A stretch of 64,000 nt of DNA from Lautropia sp. Its GTDB lineage: Bacteria > Pseudomonadota > Gammaproteobacteria > Burkholderiales > Burkholderiaceae_E. Location of the stretch: the NCBI GenBank assembly GCA_030530775.1, contig JAUMUG010000004.1, positions 1-64,000 of the forward strand, given 5' to 3'. Below are positions 6,823-15,255 of the stretch, in pieces (positions within the stretch are counted from its first letter, which is position 1; every line of letters starts with the position of its first letter). Position numbers and translations under genes: made by a program. The notes beneath the pieces were generated by a model. It saw only the letters and a list, made by a program, of their open reading frames with translations. It was not told where the DNA came from and did not search any database.

Positions 6823-8339
6823 ACGGTGTGCTCGAACATCTGGCCCAGGGGTTCGGTGTGGCCATGACGCCGATGAACCTGTCGGTGGCCGCCATCGGTT
6901 CTTTCTTTGGCACCATCGTCGGCGTATTGCCGGGGCTGGGGCCGATCAATGGCGTGGCGATGTTGATTCCGATCGCCTTTGCGATGAACCTGCCGCCCGA
7001 AACCGCGTTGATTCTGCTGGCGGCGGTCTATGTGGGTGCCGAGTACGGTGGTCGGATCTCGTCGATCCTGATCAATGTGCCTGGTGACGCCGCTGCGGTG
7101 ATGACGGCGCTGGACGGTTATCCGCTGGCCCGGCAGGGAATGGGCAGTGTGGCGCTGTCGCTGTCGGCTTGGGCGTCGTTCTTCGGTTCGCTGGTGGCTT
7201 TTTTCGGCATCGTCACCTTCGCGCCGATGCTGGCCCAATGGGCGCTGGCATTTGGTCCGGCCGAGTACTTCGTATTGATGGTCTTCGCATTCTGCTGTCT
7301 GACCGGGCTGATGGGCAAGGATCCGGTCAAGGGCGTGCTGGCCACCGCCATCGGTCTGGCGATTTCCACGGTGGGCGTGGATGCCAACTCCGGCGTCTAC
7401 CGCTATACCTTCGATGTGCCGCATCTGGCCGATGGTATCGATTTTGTGGTGGTGGTGATTGGTTTGTTTGCCGTCAGTGAAATGCTGCAGATGTTGGAGC
7501 ATGTGGTTGGCGGTGTGTCGGTGTCGGTTCCCAGGAGCGGCCGCATGCTGTTCAATCTGTCGGAAGTGAAGTTCACCTTTCCGAGCGTGGCGCGCAGCGG
7601 GCTGACCGGCTTTGGTCTGGGTGTGCTGCCGGGGGCAGGCGCCAGCGTGGCTTCGGCCATTGCCTATGCCAATGAAAAACGCATCACCGAGCAGAAGGAT
7701 CCGGATGCCAAATTCGGTCAGGGCGATATGCGTGGGCTGACCGCGCCGGAATCGGCCAACAATGCGGCGGCCATCGGCTCCTTCATTCCGATGTTGACGC
7801 TGGGTGTACCGGGCTCGGGCACCACGGCCGTGATGATGGGGGCGCTCACCCTCTACAACATTACGCCGGGGCCTGTGTTGTTCGAAGCGCAACCCGACCT
7901 GGTTTGGGGGCTGATTGCTTCGCTGGCAGTGGCCAACGTGCTGCTGTTCATCATGAACGTGCCGCTGATGCGGGTGTTTGCCAGCATTCTGTCGATCCCG
8001 CCGTGGCTGCTGGTGCCGGGTATTCTGTGTGTCAGCGTCATCGGTGTCTATTCGGTCAATGCCACCCAGTTCGATCTGCTGACGATGGCGGCCATTGGCA
8101 GTATCGGTTACTTCCTGCGCAAGGCGGAAATGCCGTTGGCGCCACTCATTCTGGGCGTGGTTCTGGGCGGCATGATGGAGCAGAATCTGCGGCGCGCGTT
8201 GGCCATTTCCAATGGCGATCTCAAGATTCTGTTCGGCAGCCCCGTCACCATCACTTTCTGGGTGCTGGCGGTGGCGGTGTTCGTGGCACCGATGCTGTAC
8301 AGGCGCTTGAGGGGCAACGAGGTGCTGCTGCGGGGTTGA
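6819..8339 (+). CDS. tctA: tripartite tricarboxylate transporter large membrane subunit
   Basis: A 506-residue TctA permease with about a dozen membrane segments, the ion-coupled translocation subunit. Family motifs are clear: FFGTIVGVLPGLGPINGVAM near residue 30, VYVGAEYGGRISSILINVPG near 75, GLGVLPGAGASVASAIAYAN near 270, APESANNAAAIGSFIPMLTL and GVPGSGTTAVMMGAL. I chose the GTG at 6819 because it overlaps the tctB stop as GTGA and begins NGVLEHLAQGFGVAMTP, as in the family; the longer open frame upstream lies inside tctB. It completes the tctCBA operon. Confidence 0.93.
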   Translation: MNGVLEHLAQGFGVAMTPMNLSVAAIGSFFGTIVGVLPGLGPINGVAMLIPIAFAMNLPPETALILLAAVYVGAEYGGRISSILINVPGDAAAVMTALDGYPLARQGMGSVALSLSAWASFFGSLVAFFGIVTFAPMLAQWALAFGPAEYFVLMVFAFCCLTGLMGKDPVKGVLATAIGLAISTVGVDANSGVYRYTFDVPHLADGIDFVVVVIGLFAVSEMLQMLEHVVGGVSVSVPRSGRMLFNLSEVKFTFPSVARSGLTGFGLGVLPGAGASVASAIAYANEKRITEQKDPDAKFGQGDMRGLTAPESANNAAAIGSFIPMLTLGVPGSGTTAVMMGALTLYNITPGPVLFEAQPDLVWGLIASLAVANVLLFIMNVPLMRVFASILSIPPWLLVPGILCVSVIGVYSVNATQFDLLTMAAIGSIGYFLRKAEMPLAPLILGVVLGGMMEQNLRRALAISNGDLKILFGSPVTITFWVLAVAVFVAPMLYRRLRGNEVLLRG

Positions 8340-8704
8340 TGTGCGGGTGCTTGGCCGCCGGCCACGATGAGTGCCCGATGAGGCACCGCGTCTGCGGGCA
8401 CGATGAGTTCCCGATGAGATGCCGTGTCCCCGTGAGGGGGAGTCCGGAGGACTCCCCGGAAAGCATGGTCCGAGCCCATGAGGCGTGCTGTGAGGCCGCC
8501 ATGGAGTCGATGAGGACCAGCAGCCGCCATAGGCAGCCTCGGCTCAGCCTCCCATTCCATCGAGCTGCTGCCCGCGGGTTGCAGCAGCTGCCGGGGACTC
8601 GTTCCGTCGATGCCGGCGGGTCGGGTTTCGTGACGGGATTTCGTTCGGCATGCTCGGTGCCATGGAGCCGGCCTCGACGGACAGCGGGATGTGCCGGAGG
8701 TGCT
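8340..8704. other. 365-base spacer after tctA with a tandem repeat and a hairpin
   Basis: No gene is supported. Two imperfect tandem copies of a 36-base unit (8363-8398 and 8399-8434, beginning CACGATGAGT and containing CCCGATGAG) are followed by a hairpin with 9-bp arms (GGGGAGTCC, 8437-8445; GGACTCCCC, 8449-8457). There is no T-run after it, so it could end the tct transcript only with other factors. The rest of the spacer, up to the dmeR stop at 8705, is featureless. Confidence 0.5.
8363..8434 (+). repeat. two-copy tandem repeat, 36-base unit
   Basis: Unit 1 at 8363-8398 and unit 2 at 8399-8434 share CACGATGAGT/CCCGATGAG at the same spacing but differ at several positions. It is not in a coding frame I can support. 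Confidence 0.55.
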
Positions 8705-8980
8705 TTACTTCAGATAGCTGCGCAGCGCCTTGACCACCACCTCGATGTCCTCCTGCCGCTGGCGGGGTGTTGCGTTCTCGGCGCCCAGATGGCTTTGGAT
8801 ATGGCCTTCCAGCACGTGCGACATCAGTCCATTGACTGCGCCGCGGATGGCAGCGATCTGTTGCAGGATGTCGGCGCAGGGCGCCTCTTTGTCCAGGGCC
8901 TTTTCCAGCGCGGCTGCTTGACCCCCGATCCGACGAACCCGGGTCAGCAGCGCTTTTTTGTCTCGAATCGTGTGAGCCAT
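8705..8980 (-). CDS. dmeR: RcnR/CsoR-family metal-sensing repressor (DmeR-like)
   Basis: A 91-residue all-helical repressor of the CsoR/RcnR family. The start MAHTIRDKKALLTRVRRIGG places residues at the RcnR metal positions: H3, C35 (EAPCADIL), H60 and H64 (HVLEGHIQSHL). That set of four is the nickel/cobalt site of RcnR and argues against the formaldehyde (FrmR) or copper (CsoR) branches. The gene is divergent from a DmeF-type metal exporter, the same pairing as dmeRF in rhizobia. The likely role is to repress dmeF, and perhaps itself, until Ni(II) or Co(II) binds. The open frame extends upstream, but the family start and the ligand numbering fix the ATG at 8980. Confidence 0.88.
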   Translation of the reverse strand: MAHTIRDKKALLTRVRRIGGQAAALEKALDKEAPCADILQQIAAIRGAVNGLMSHVLEGHIQSHLGAENATPRQRQEDIEVVVKALRSYLK

Positions 8981-9003
8981 GACTCTCCCATCAGTAGGGT
9001 TAT

Positions 9004-9032
9004 CTATACTGGGGTATAGTATATATCCCAGT
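9004..9032. promoter_or_regulatory. palindromic operator between dmeR and dmeF
   Basis: A perfect 6-4-6 palindrome CTATAC-TGGG-GTATAG (9004-9019) is followed by ATATAT and CCCAGT, so ACTGGG at 9008-9013 also pairs with CCCAGT at 9027-9032. RcnR/DmeR-type operators are AT-rich arms around a short G or C tract, and this matches that layout. It lies 24 bases before the dmeR start and 145 bases before dmeF, where a repressor would block both. The family pattern is known; binding here is inferred. Confidence 0.65.
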
Positions 9033-9176
9033 GTGGGAAGCGTGCCCGATTGCGGCTCCGGTCCTGTTTCGGTCGTGTGGTGATGTCCTGCTGCCCGATG
9101 CGGTTTCGATGCCACCATGTGGCGGCTCCGAAATGGTCCCGGTGCCAGCGGAATCATCAGTCATGGGAGTGTACAG

Positions 9177-10526
9177 ATGCAGGCGCAGGACGATGCGGGT
9201 CAGCAGGGCCGCGCGGATCGGAAGGTGGATGGTATTCGGCAGGGCGGGGGCGCTCGGGCCATGGCATCGGATGGGGAGCTCCCGCTCGACTGTCGGCTTT
9301 CCCACGTGTTCAGTGAAGGTAATCCGTTGGCGGAGCGGCGTACCCGCTGGGTGATGTGGTTGACGCTGATCGTGATGGTGGCGGAGATCGGTGGGGGCTG
9401 GCTGTTCAATTCGATGGCCTTGCTGGCCGATGGCTGGCATATGAGCTCACATGCCCTGGCGCTGGGCCTGGCGGTGTTCGCCTATCGGGCGGCCCGGTAT
9501 TTCGCGCAGGACCGGCGTTTTGCCTTTGGCACCTGGAAGATCGAGATTCTCGGCGGTTATACCAGCGCCTTGATGCTGATCGGCGTGGCGATATTGATGC
9601 TTTGGCAGTCGGTGGCCCGATTGGTGGCGCCTTTGCCGATTGGCTACGATCAGGCGATCGGTACGGCGTTTCTGGGGCTGGCGGTCAATCTGATCAGTGC
9701 CTTCATGCTGAAGGAGGGAACGCATGGGCACCATCATCACGGTCATGCGCATGGTCCGGGGCGTCATCATGCAGACCACGACCACGACCACGGCCACGGC
9801 CACAACCACGATCACGATAACGGCCACGACCATGGGGCGCATGGACATCCGGCCGTCCGTCACTCCGGGCCTGATGGGTACGATGGGCCTGTGCGAGTCG
9901 AGGGGATGCGGACGGGAACCCGGTGGATGGCTCGGACGATGGGTTCGAGCGTCGGGCAAGCGGGTCGGTCGGAGCGGCTGCAGCCGTCGGGCCAACCGGT
10001 GTCCGCCAGGGGACGGGTGACACAGGCGGGGCACCGGCACGCCGACCTGAATCTGCGTGCCGCCTATCTGCATGTGATGGCCGATGCTGCCACTTCGGTA
10101 CTGGCCATCGTGGCTCTGTTCGGTGGGAAATTCTGGGGGGCCGACTGGCTCGATCCGCTGATGGGGATCGCCGGTGCCGTGCTGGTGGCGGTATGGGCCA
10201 AGGGCTTGTTGCTGGATTGTTCGCGTGTGTTGCTGGATGCAGAGATGGATGACCCCCTGGTCAGTCGGATTCGCTGCAGGATCGATCGGGCCGGACTGGC
10301 CGCCTCGGTGAGCGATCTGCATGTCTGGCGGGTTTCTCATCAGAAGTACGCCTGCATCATTGCTTTGACGATGAACGATTCCGATGCCCAGGATCGCGAT
10401 GGAGCTGGAGTGCTCACGTCCGAGCGCATCCATCGTCTGCTGGCCGGTGAGAAACGGTTGGTTCATCTGACCGTCGAGGTGAATGCACCTGTGCTGGCGG
10501 TTGATCATCCCGGTCAGGGACAGTAA
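9177..10526 (+). CDS. dmeF: cation diffusion facilitator, DmeF-type Ni/Co exporter
   Basis: About 449 residues in the inner membrane. DmeF hallmarks are present: HVFSEGNPLAERRTRWVMWL, then EIGGGWLFNSMALLADGWHM with SSHA in TM2, and HVMADAATSVLAIVALFGGK (an HxxxD metal site) in TM5. Between TM4 and TM5 is an exceptionally His/Asp-rich loop (HGHHHHGHAHGPGRHH, then DHDHDHGHGHNHDHDNGHDH) followed by about 80 low-complexity residues. The C-terminal cytoplasmic domain has SDLHVWRVSHQKYACIIAL. I chose ATG 9177 because GGGAG lies just upstream; ATG 9117 is in frame. It exports divalent metal by proton exchange, probably under DmeR control. Confidence 0.87.
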   Translation: MQAQDDAGQQGRADRKVDGIRQGGGARAMASDGELPLDCRLSHVFSEGNPLAERRTRWVMWLTLIVMVAEIGGGWLFNSMALLADGWHMSSHALALGLAVFAYRAARYFAQDRRFAFGTWKIEILGGYTSALMLIGVAILMLWQSVARLVAPLPIGYDQAIGTAFLGLAVNLISAFMLKEGTHGHHHHGHAHGPGRHHADHDHDHGHGHNHDHDNGHDHGAHGHPAVRHSGPDGYDGPVRVEGMRTGTRWMARTMGSSVGQAGRSERLQPSGQPVSARGRVTQAGHRHADLNLRAAYLHVMADAATSVLAIVALFGGKFWGADWLDPLMGIAGAVLVAVWAKGLLLDCSRVLLDAEMDDPLVSRIRCRIDRAGLAASVSDLHVWRVSHQKYACIIALTMNDSDAQDRDGAGVLTSERIHRLLAGEKRLVHLTVEVNAPVLAVDHPGQGQ

Positions 10527-11003
10527 GGCTGTGCGTCGCTGAAATGGATGCTTTAGCAGTGAAGCATACCGTCACGATTCGTGACTGAACGAAACAGGTC
10601 GTGGGGGCGATCTGGAAAGCAAGTAGGCAAATCAGGCGGTTTGCGCCCGAGAAACCGCGCTTCGTATCAGTCTTGATACACGTCGATGAGTGTCTCGTGT
10701 CAGTATAGAGGCTGGACTCATCGATCCATCCCGCGTCCTGGGTGACGAGCTCGGTCGGCATGCATGGATGAGTGGCCGGCTTACAAGTTCGGCGCTGAAT
10801 CACTGTGTCGTGCCAAAGGGGTGGGGCTTTGCCCGTTCCCACTGAAAGCCGTCTTCCGTGGCGACTCTCTTCGGGACGGGGTCGGGAACTTCCGGGTCGT
10901 GCTGTGTTCAGGAGGTTTGTCGGCTTTGTTCGTACTCCTCACGGTGTGGACAGAGCGTGACACCATCCCGATACGGTGAGTATGATTAGCCGCCATAGCG
11001 TAG
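10527..11003. other. spacer between dmeF and the MarR gene with operator-like palindromes
   Basis: No gene is supported in this 477-base stretch. A short inverted repeat GTCACG-ATT-CGTGAC follows dmeF at about 10571-10585, and GTATCA-GTCT-TGATAC lies at 10664-10679. The second has the size of a regulator site but its owner is unknown. The last 100 bases should hold the marR promoter. Confidence 0.45.
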
Positions 11004-11013
11004 TATGATCATA
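11004..11013. promoter_or_regulatory. perfect palindrome over the marR start
   Basis: TATGATCATA is a perfect 10-base palindrome whose last base is the A of the marR start codon. MarR regulators usually bind short AT-rich palindromes in their own promoters, so this is a candidate autorepression site. Its length is close to what chance allows. Confidence 0.35.
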
Positions 11014-11522
11014 TGATGGAAATTGATCTCGAGCCAAAATATCTGGCCCTGCTTTCCGAAGCAGAGCGCCAGCAGCTTTCTGACCTCGACAGCCTTCAGC
11101 TGTGTTTTCAGGCCCTGTCCCTGTCCGCCCTGATCGATCGGGAAAGCGCGTTCATGCTCGCTCCCCACGATCTGTCCGAAGGGCGTTTCGTTCTGCTTGC
11201 ATTGCTGGAGCCGCACAAGGAGGGCTTGCCGCCTCATGTACTGGCCGACCAGGCCGGCGTGGCGCGCGCCACCATCACCGGTCTGGTCGATGGCATGGTG
11301 CGCGATGGCATGGTGGAGCGTCATGGCAATCCCCTCGATCGCCGCTCGAACCTGGTGCGCATCACCCGCAAGGGGCGGCAACTGACACGCAAGGTCTTCG
11401 CTCAGCAAAGCCGCTGGTATGCCGGGCTGTTCGCTGTGCTGTCGGTCAATGAGCGTCGCCAGCTGGGCAAGACTCTGGCCAAGCTGAGCGCAGACATCCG
11501 CGCCCGCAGCGTGCAGGACTGA
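11013..11522 (+). CDS. MarR-family transcriptional regulator
   Basis: A 169-residue winged-helix regulator. The N-terminal helices include LALLSEAERQQLSDLDSLQL; the DNA-binding region (about 55-115) has GRFVLLALLEPHKEGLPPHV, LADQAGVARATITGLVDGMV and the wing RHGNPLDRRSNLVRITRKG. The C-terminal helices complete the dimer interface. Two ATGs in tandem (11013 and 11016) are possible starts. The gene is convergent with zur and 106 bases from it. No partner gene is adjacent, so ligand and targets are unknown. Confidence 0.88.
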   Translation: MMEIDLEPKYLALLSEAERQQLSDLDSLQLCFQALSLSALIDRESAFMLAPHDLSEGRFVLLALLEPHKEGLPPHVLADQAGVARATITGLVDGMVRDGMVERHGNPLDRRSNLVRITRKGRQLTRKVFAQQSRWYAGLFAVLSVNERRQLGKTLAKLSADIRARSVQD

Positions 11523-11628
11523 CCGGGGTGCGGCAGGCCGACCGGGTTTCCCGGCCCGGTGGGGTGCGCGCGTTCCAAGGGGGAGTGGTAAGGACAGCGG
11601 CCGGGCCGGCCCTGTCGAACCCGGCCGT

Positions 11629-12156
11629 CTATGAGGCGCTGCAGTGTCGGCAGCGCCCCTTGATCTCCATGCCGTGGGCTTGGAAGCCTTGCTGTGCGTG
11701 GAAGCGGCCAAGCGTGCCCGACAGCGCTGCAATCGTTTCCGCGTCCTTGCATTCGGTCGCCTGACCGCAATGCTCACAGATCAGCATGATCGGGAAACCA
11801 TGGTCATGATGATCGTGATGTCCGTGCTCGCAGATGACGAAGGTGCTGGTGGCATCCACCTTGTGCACCAGTTCGTGCTCGACCAGAAAATCCAGCGTCC
11901 GGTAGATGCTCATCGGGGCGATGCCTGGCTTGCGGGCCTGCATCGCCGCCAGCAGGTCATAGGCTTTCATGCCGCCGGGGCGTTGCAGCAGTTGGGTCAG
12001 TACGTCCAGCCGTAGTGGCGTCAATTGTGCACCACGCCGCTGGCAGTGCTGTTGCAATGAATCCAGGTGATCCCGTTCGGATGCCGACAGTGGCTGCGCT
12101 GGTGCGGACTGGGCAGGCAGTGGTCGTTTGCCGGAGGCGGATTTTCGTGCGGGCAT
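11629..12156 (-). CDS. zur: Fur-family zinc regulator Zur
   Basis: A 175-residue Fur-family protein. The winged helix (about 28-105) contains RRGAQLTPLRLDVLTQLLQR, AYDLLAAMQ and PMSIYRTLDFLVEHELVHKV. The C-terminal dimer and metal region has a His-rich segment (CEHGHHDHHDHGF), the structural zinc motif CEHCG and a second pair in CRHC near the C-terminus. Length, the two Cys pairs and the position of the His cluster favour Zur over Fur. A basic tail of about 25 residues precedes the domain. It should repress zinc-uptake genes when zinc-bound; no such gene is adjacent. Confidence 0.85.
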   Translation of the reverse strand: MPARKSASGKRPLPAQSAPAQPLSASERDHLDSLQQHCQRRGAQLTPLRLDVLTQLLQRPGGMKAYDLLAAMQARKPGIAPMSIYRTLDFLVEHELVHKVDATSTFVICEHGHHDHHDHGFPIMLICEHCGQATECKDAETIAALSGTLGRFHAQQGFQAHGMEIKGRCRHCSAS

Positions 12157-12641
12157 CGAAGCGGCGGGGGCGGGGACTGATTCAACCGAGCAGTTTACTG
12201 TCGTTCTGCCGGTGACAGGGCTTTTGCCCCATTGGACTGTGGTGCATTCCGTGGTGCATGAGGCGTGCCGTGCGGGCTTTCGGCTGCGGCGCTTCCTGTC
12301 GCCGCGCTCTTTTCACGCGCTGGCGCCATGGTGCCAAACGGCGTCGGGAGCCAGGGGCCGCGGCGTTGGCTTTCACCTGGGTGAAACGACAATTGCGCCC
12401 GGGGCATTTCGTGCTCAGCATTGAAGTCTGCTGGCCGGCGCAGCAGGTTTGCGGTCCACGATCTTTCCACGACTCACACCTTCCCTGGGGCCCGGCCGTC
12501 GTCATCTCGAGGCGGATGCCGTGAACATCGTCGCGCCGGGGCAGCAGAGACCGAGAAGGCGGGAGCCGGCACGGCATGGTCGGGTCCGGCCCCGTGTACC
12601 GCTGCAGATCCAACGGCCGGATCAATGGAGTCTGTTTGCTC
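12157..12641. other. divergent spacer between zur and the DUF294 gene
   Basis: This 485-base stretch lies between the two divergent starts. I see no gene, no clear -10/-35 pair and no strong inverted repeat. It should contain both promoters. GGAG at 12627-12630 is the likely ribosome-binding site of the next gene. Confidence 0.4.
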
Positions 12642-14468
12642 ATGCCCAATGCCTTCAACTTTTCGGTTTCACCTTTTGACTGTCTGACCCAGGCCGAACA
12701 GACGCTGGTGCGCGACCACCTCGATGTGGCTTACTTCCGGCAGGGCGACGTGCTGCTGGATGTGGGGACGGCACCGACGCATCTGTTCGTGCTGATCAAG
12801 GGCTACGTCCAGCAGTTCGAGGATGATGAGCTGCTGGCGACCTATGGTCCGAACGACAGCTTCGATGGACGGGCACTGGTGGCCGGCCGCTCGGGCAGCC
12901 GTTTCGTGGCGGCCGAAGAGGTGGTGGCCTATGAGCTGTCGCACGAGACGGTCAATACCTTGATCGCCTCGAACGATACTTTCAGTGCCCTGTTGTTTTC
13001 GGCGCTGGGCAAGAAACTCAGTGCGCTGGCGGCCCGGGGCAGCGAGCAGGAGATTCAGTCGCTGAATCTGGCACGGATCGACGAGGCCTATGTGCGCGCG
13101 GCGCATACGGTGCCGTCCGAGCAGGATATCGTGTCGGTGGTGAAACTGTTTCAGCAGGAGCGAACCACCAATGTGTTGGTCCGGGATGCATCGGTACAGC
13201 CTCCTCGGTTGGGTATTTTCACGACCAATGGTCTGCAGCGCGCCATTCTCAGTGGCCGGCCGCTCGACCAGTTGCCGGTGGGTGAGCTGACCAGCTGGAA
13301 TCTGCTCAGCGTGCAGCCCTCGGACCAGGTGGGCGAGGCGCTGGCGTTGATGCTGCGTCACGGTGTGCACCGGGTGGTGGTCAGGGAGGAAGACCGGATC
13401 ATCGGTATTCTCGAATCGCTGGATGTGTTCAGTTTCCTGTCCAATCATTCGATGCTGATCGGCATGCAGATTCGTGATGCCAACGGCTTGGAGGAGCTGG
13501 AGAAAGCGGCCGGACAGATTACGACGATGGTACGGCGCCAGTATCGTTCTGGCAGTCGGGTGGGTTTTCTGGCGCGGCTGGTGCAGGATTTGAATGCACG
13601 CCTGTTCGAGCGGGCCTGGGCATTGCTGGCGCCGCCGGATCTCGTGGAGAACAGTTGTCTGGTGGTGATGGGCAGCGAAGGCCGTGGCGAGCAGTTGCTG
13701 AAGACCGACCAGGACAACGCGTTGATCCTGCGTGACGGCTATGCGCCACCGCCCAATCTGCAGTCGCTGTGTGAACGCTTCGTGCGGGCGCTGACGCGCT
13801 TTGGTTACCCGCTCTGTCCGGGCGAGATCATGTTGAGCAATCCGGCCTGGCGGATGTCGGTGGGCGATTTCGCACGGACGGTACGGCGCTGGCTGGTGCT
13901 GCCCGATGGAGACAGCCTGATGAATCTGGCGATCTTCATGGATGCGCACGCGGTCAGCGGCGATGCCTCTTTGCTCGATGATTTGAAGACGCAGGTATTT
14001 TCGATGGCAACCGACAACGACATGATGATGAGCCGCTTTGCCTCGGTCATCGATGCTTTTGGTTCGCCGACGCGCTGGTGGCAACGGATGCGCGGGCTGG
14101 CCGAGGGCGACGCGCGCATCGACATCAAGAAGGCCGGGATTTTCCCGATCGTGCACGGGGTACGCAGTCTGGCACTGGCCGAGCATGTACAGCAAACCAA
14201 TACCGAGCAGCGTATTCGTGCGCTGGTGGACAAGGGCGTGCTGAGTCAGGACACCGCCGATGAGCTGGTCGAGAGCCTGCACTTCTTCATGAGGGCGCGT
14301 CTGGCGGCCGGGCTCGATGAGCTGGATCAGGGCAAGCCGGTTTCCGGCAAAGTGCCATGGGACCGGATGACGCCTCTGGAGCGCGATCTGCTCAAGGATG
14401 CCCTGCAGGAAGTACGGCGGTTCAAGGAGCAGATGCGCCTGCGGTTCCGGTTGGGTGCGGTGAGTTGA
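12642..14468 (+). CDS. cNMP-binding/CBS/DUF294 nucleotidyltransferase-like protein
   Basis: A 608-residue soluble protein with four parts. Residues about 10-130 are a cyclic-nucleotide-binding fold (YFRQGDVLLDVG, FVLIKGYVQQFEDDELL). About 155-275 is a CBS pair (TNVLVRDASVQPPRLGIFTT and GVHRVVVREEDRIIGILESL). About 310-440 is the DUF294 nucleotidyltransferase-like domain with VVMGSEGRGEQLLKTDQDNA, where the GSEGR and D-x-D residues correspond to the active site. About 470-605 is the substrate-binding DUF294 C-terminal domain. Genes of this type commonly neighbour a DnaQ-like exonuclease and an acetate/solute symporter, exactly as here. A signalling role tied to carboxylate uptake is suspected, not shown. 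Confidence 0.87.
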   Translation: MPNAFNFSVSPFDCLTQAEQTLVRDHLDVAYFRQGDVLLDVGTAPTHLFVLIKGYVQQFEDDELLATYGPNDSFDGRALVAGRSGSRFVAAEEVVAYELSHETVNTLIASNDTFSALLFSALGKKLSALAARGSEQEIQSLNLARIDEAYVRAAHTVPSEQDIVSVVKLFQQERTTNVLVRDASVQPPRLGIFTTNGLQRAILSGRPLDQLPVGELTSWNLLSVQPSDQVGEALALMLRHGVHRVVVREEDRIIGILESLDVFSFLSNHSMLIGMQIRDANGLEELEKAAGQITTMVRRQYRSGSRVGFLARLVQDLNARLFERAWALLAPPDLVENSCLVVMGSEGRGEQLLKTDQDNALILRDGYAPPPNLQSLCERFVRALTRFGYPLCPGEIMLSNPAWRMSVGDFARTVRRWLVLPDGDSLMNLAIFMDAHAVSGDASLLDDLKTQVFSMATDNDMMMSRFASVIDAFGSPTRWWQRMRGLAEGDARIDIKKAGIFPIVHGVRSLALAEHVQQTNTEQRIRALVDKGVLSQDTADELVESLHFFMRARLAAGLDELDQGKPVSGKVPWDRMTPLERDLLKDALQEVRRFKEQMRLRFRLGAVS

Positions 14469-14478
14469 GGGGGCGGAC

Positions 14479-15177
14479 ATGAGTGGACGCCATTTGCTGG
14501 ACGCGGCACCGGTCTGGATTCGGCGCTGGGCCGAAAGCATGCGGCGCGATTGGCAGCGTCGGCGATTGAAGGACAAGCGCTGGGATTTCCTGTTCGATCC
14601 GGCGCCCGAGGTCGAGTGGGTGTCGCTGGACTGCGAGACTACCGGGTTGAACGTTCGTCAGGATGAAATCATCGCCATTGGTGCCACCCGAATCGTCGGA
14701 CGCCGAATCATGACGAGCGAGCGGCTGGAACTGTTGGTGAAGCCTGAACGTGAGGTGAAGGCCGACAGTGTGCAGGTACATCGGTTGCGTACCCAGGACG
14801 TGGCCGCCGGCCTGCCGCTGAAGGAGGCGATGGAGCGCCTGTTGCATTTCATCGGCAGCCGGCCGCTGGTGGGCTATTACCTCGAATTCGATGTGGCGAT
14901 GATCAACCGGGCGCTGAAAAGCTGCTTCGGTCTGACGCTGCCGCAACCCCGTATCGAAGTCTCGGCGATGTACTACGACTACAAGTTTCGGCAGCTGCCG
15001 CTCTATCGGCAGCACGACAATGCCGACATCGATCTGCGCTTCAGCACTATCATGCGTGAGCTGGACATGCCGACCCGCGATGCGCATGATGCGCTGAACG
15101 ATGCGGTGATGGCAGCGCTGGCTTTCATCAAACTGCGCGAGTTGCGGGGCGAGGGTCGCGATAGATCCCGGGTCTGA
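14479..15177 (+). CDS. DnaQ-like 3'-5' exonuclease
   Basis: A 232-residue DEDD-superfamily exonuclease. The acidic motifs are visible: motif I VSLDCETTGLNVRQDEI (Asp and Glu), motif II VGYYLEFDVAMINRA (Asp) and motif III TRDAHDALNDAVMAALAF (His, Asp). Domain spacing fits DNA polymerase III epsilon-type proofreaders, but the adjacent DUF294 gene (10 bases upstream) marks it as the accessory member found with DUF294/symporter loci and not the replicative dnaQ. The nucleic acid substrate is unknown. The pair is probably one operon. Confidence 0.85.
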   Translation: MSGRHLLDAAPVWIRRWAESMRRDWQRRRLKDKRWDFLFDPAPEVEWVSLDCETTGLNVRQDEIIAIGATRIVGRRIMTSERLELLVKPEREVKADSVQVHRLRTQDVAAGLPLKEAMERLLHFIGSRPLVGYYLEFDVAMINRALKSCFGLTLPQPRIEVSAMYYDYKFRQLPLYRQHDNADIDLRFSTIMRELDMPTRDAHDALNDAVMAALAFIKLRELRGEGRDRSRV

Positions 15178-15182
15178 ATCGC

Positions 15183-15227
15183 AGCGTCGACGCCCTTCCC
15201 GGCATCGCCGGGAAGGGCGTCGACGCT
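15183..15227. terminator. bidirectional hairpin between the exonuclease and actP
   Basis: A perfect inverted repeat with 21-bp arms (15183-15203 and 15207-15227) and a 3-base loop ATC. It starts 5 bases after the exonuclease stop and ends 28 bases before the actP stop on the other strand. There is no long T-run, but the position and strength fit a shared terminator for converging transcripts. Confidence 0.75.
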
Positions 15228-15255
15228 GTTGGGGGCGCAGCCCCCGGAAGTACGC

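Noticed and set aside
9447..10508. 353-codon minus-strand frame opposite dmeF
   Set aside because: Antisense of the His-rich exporter gene; no family resemblance.
12669..14576. 635-codon minus-strand frame opposite the DUF294 gene
   Set aside because: It is the antisense shadow of a well-supported gene; the product is His/Gln/Arg-rich without any family pattern, as expected for high-GC antisense frames.
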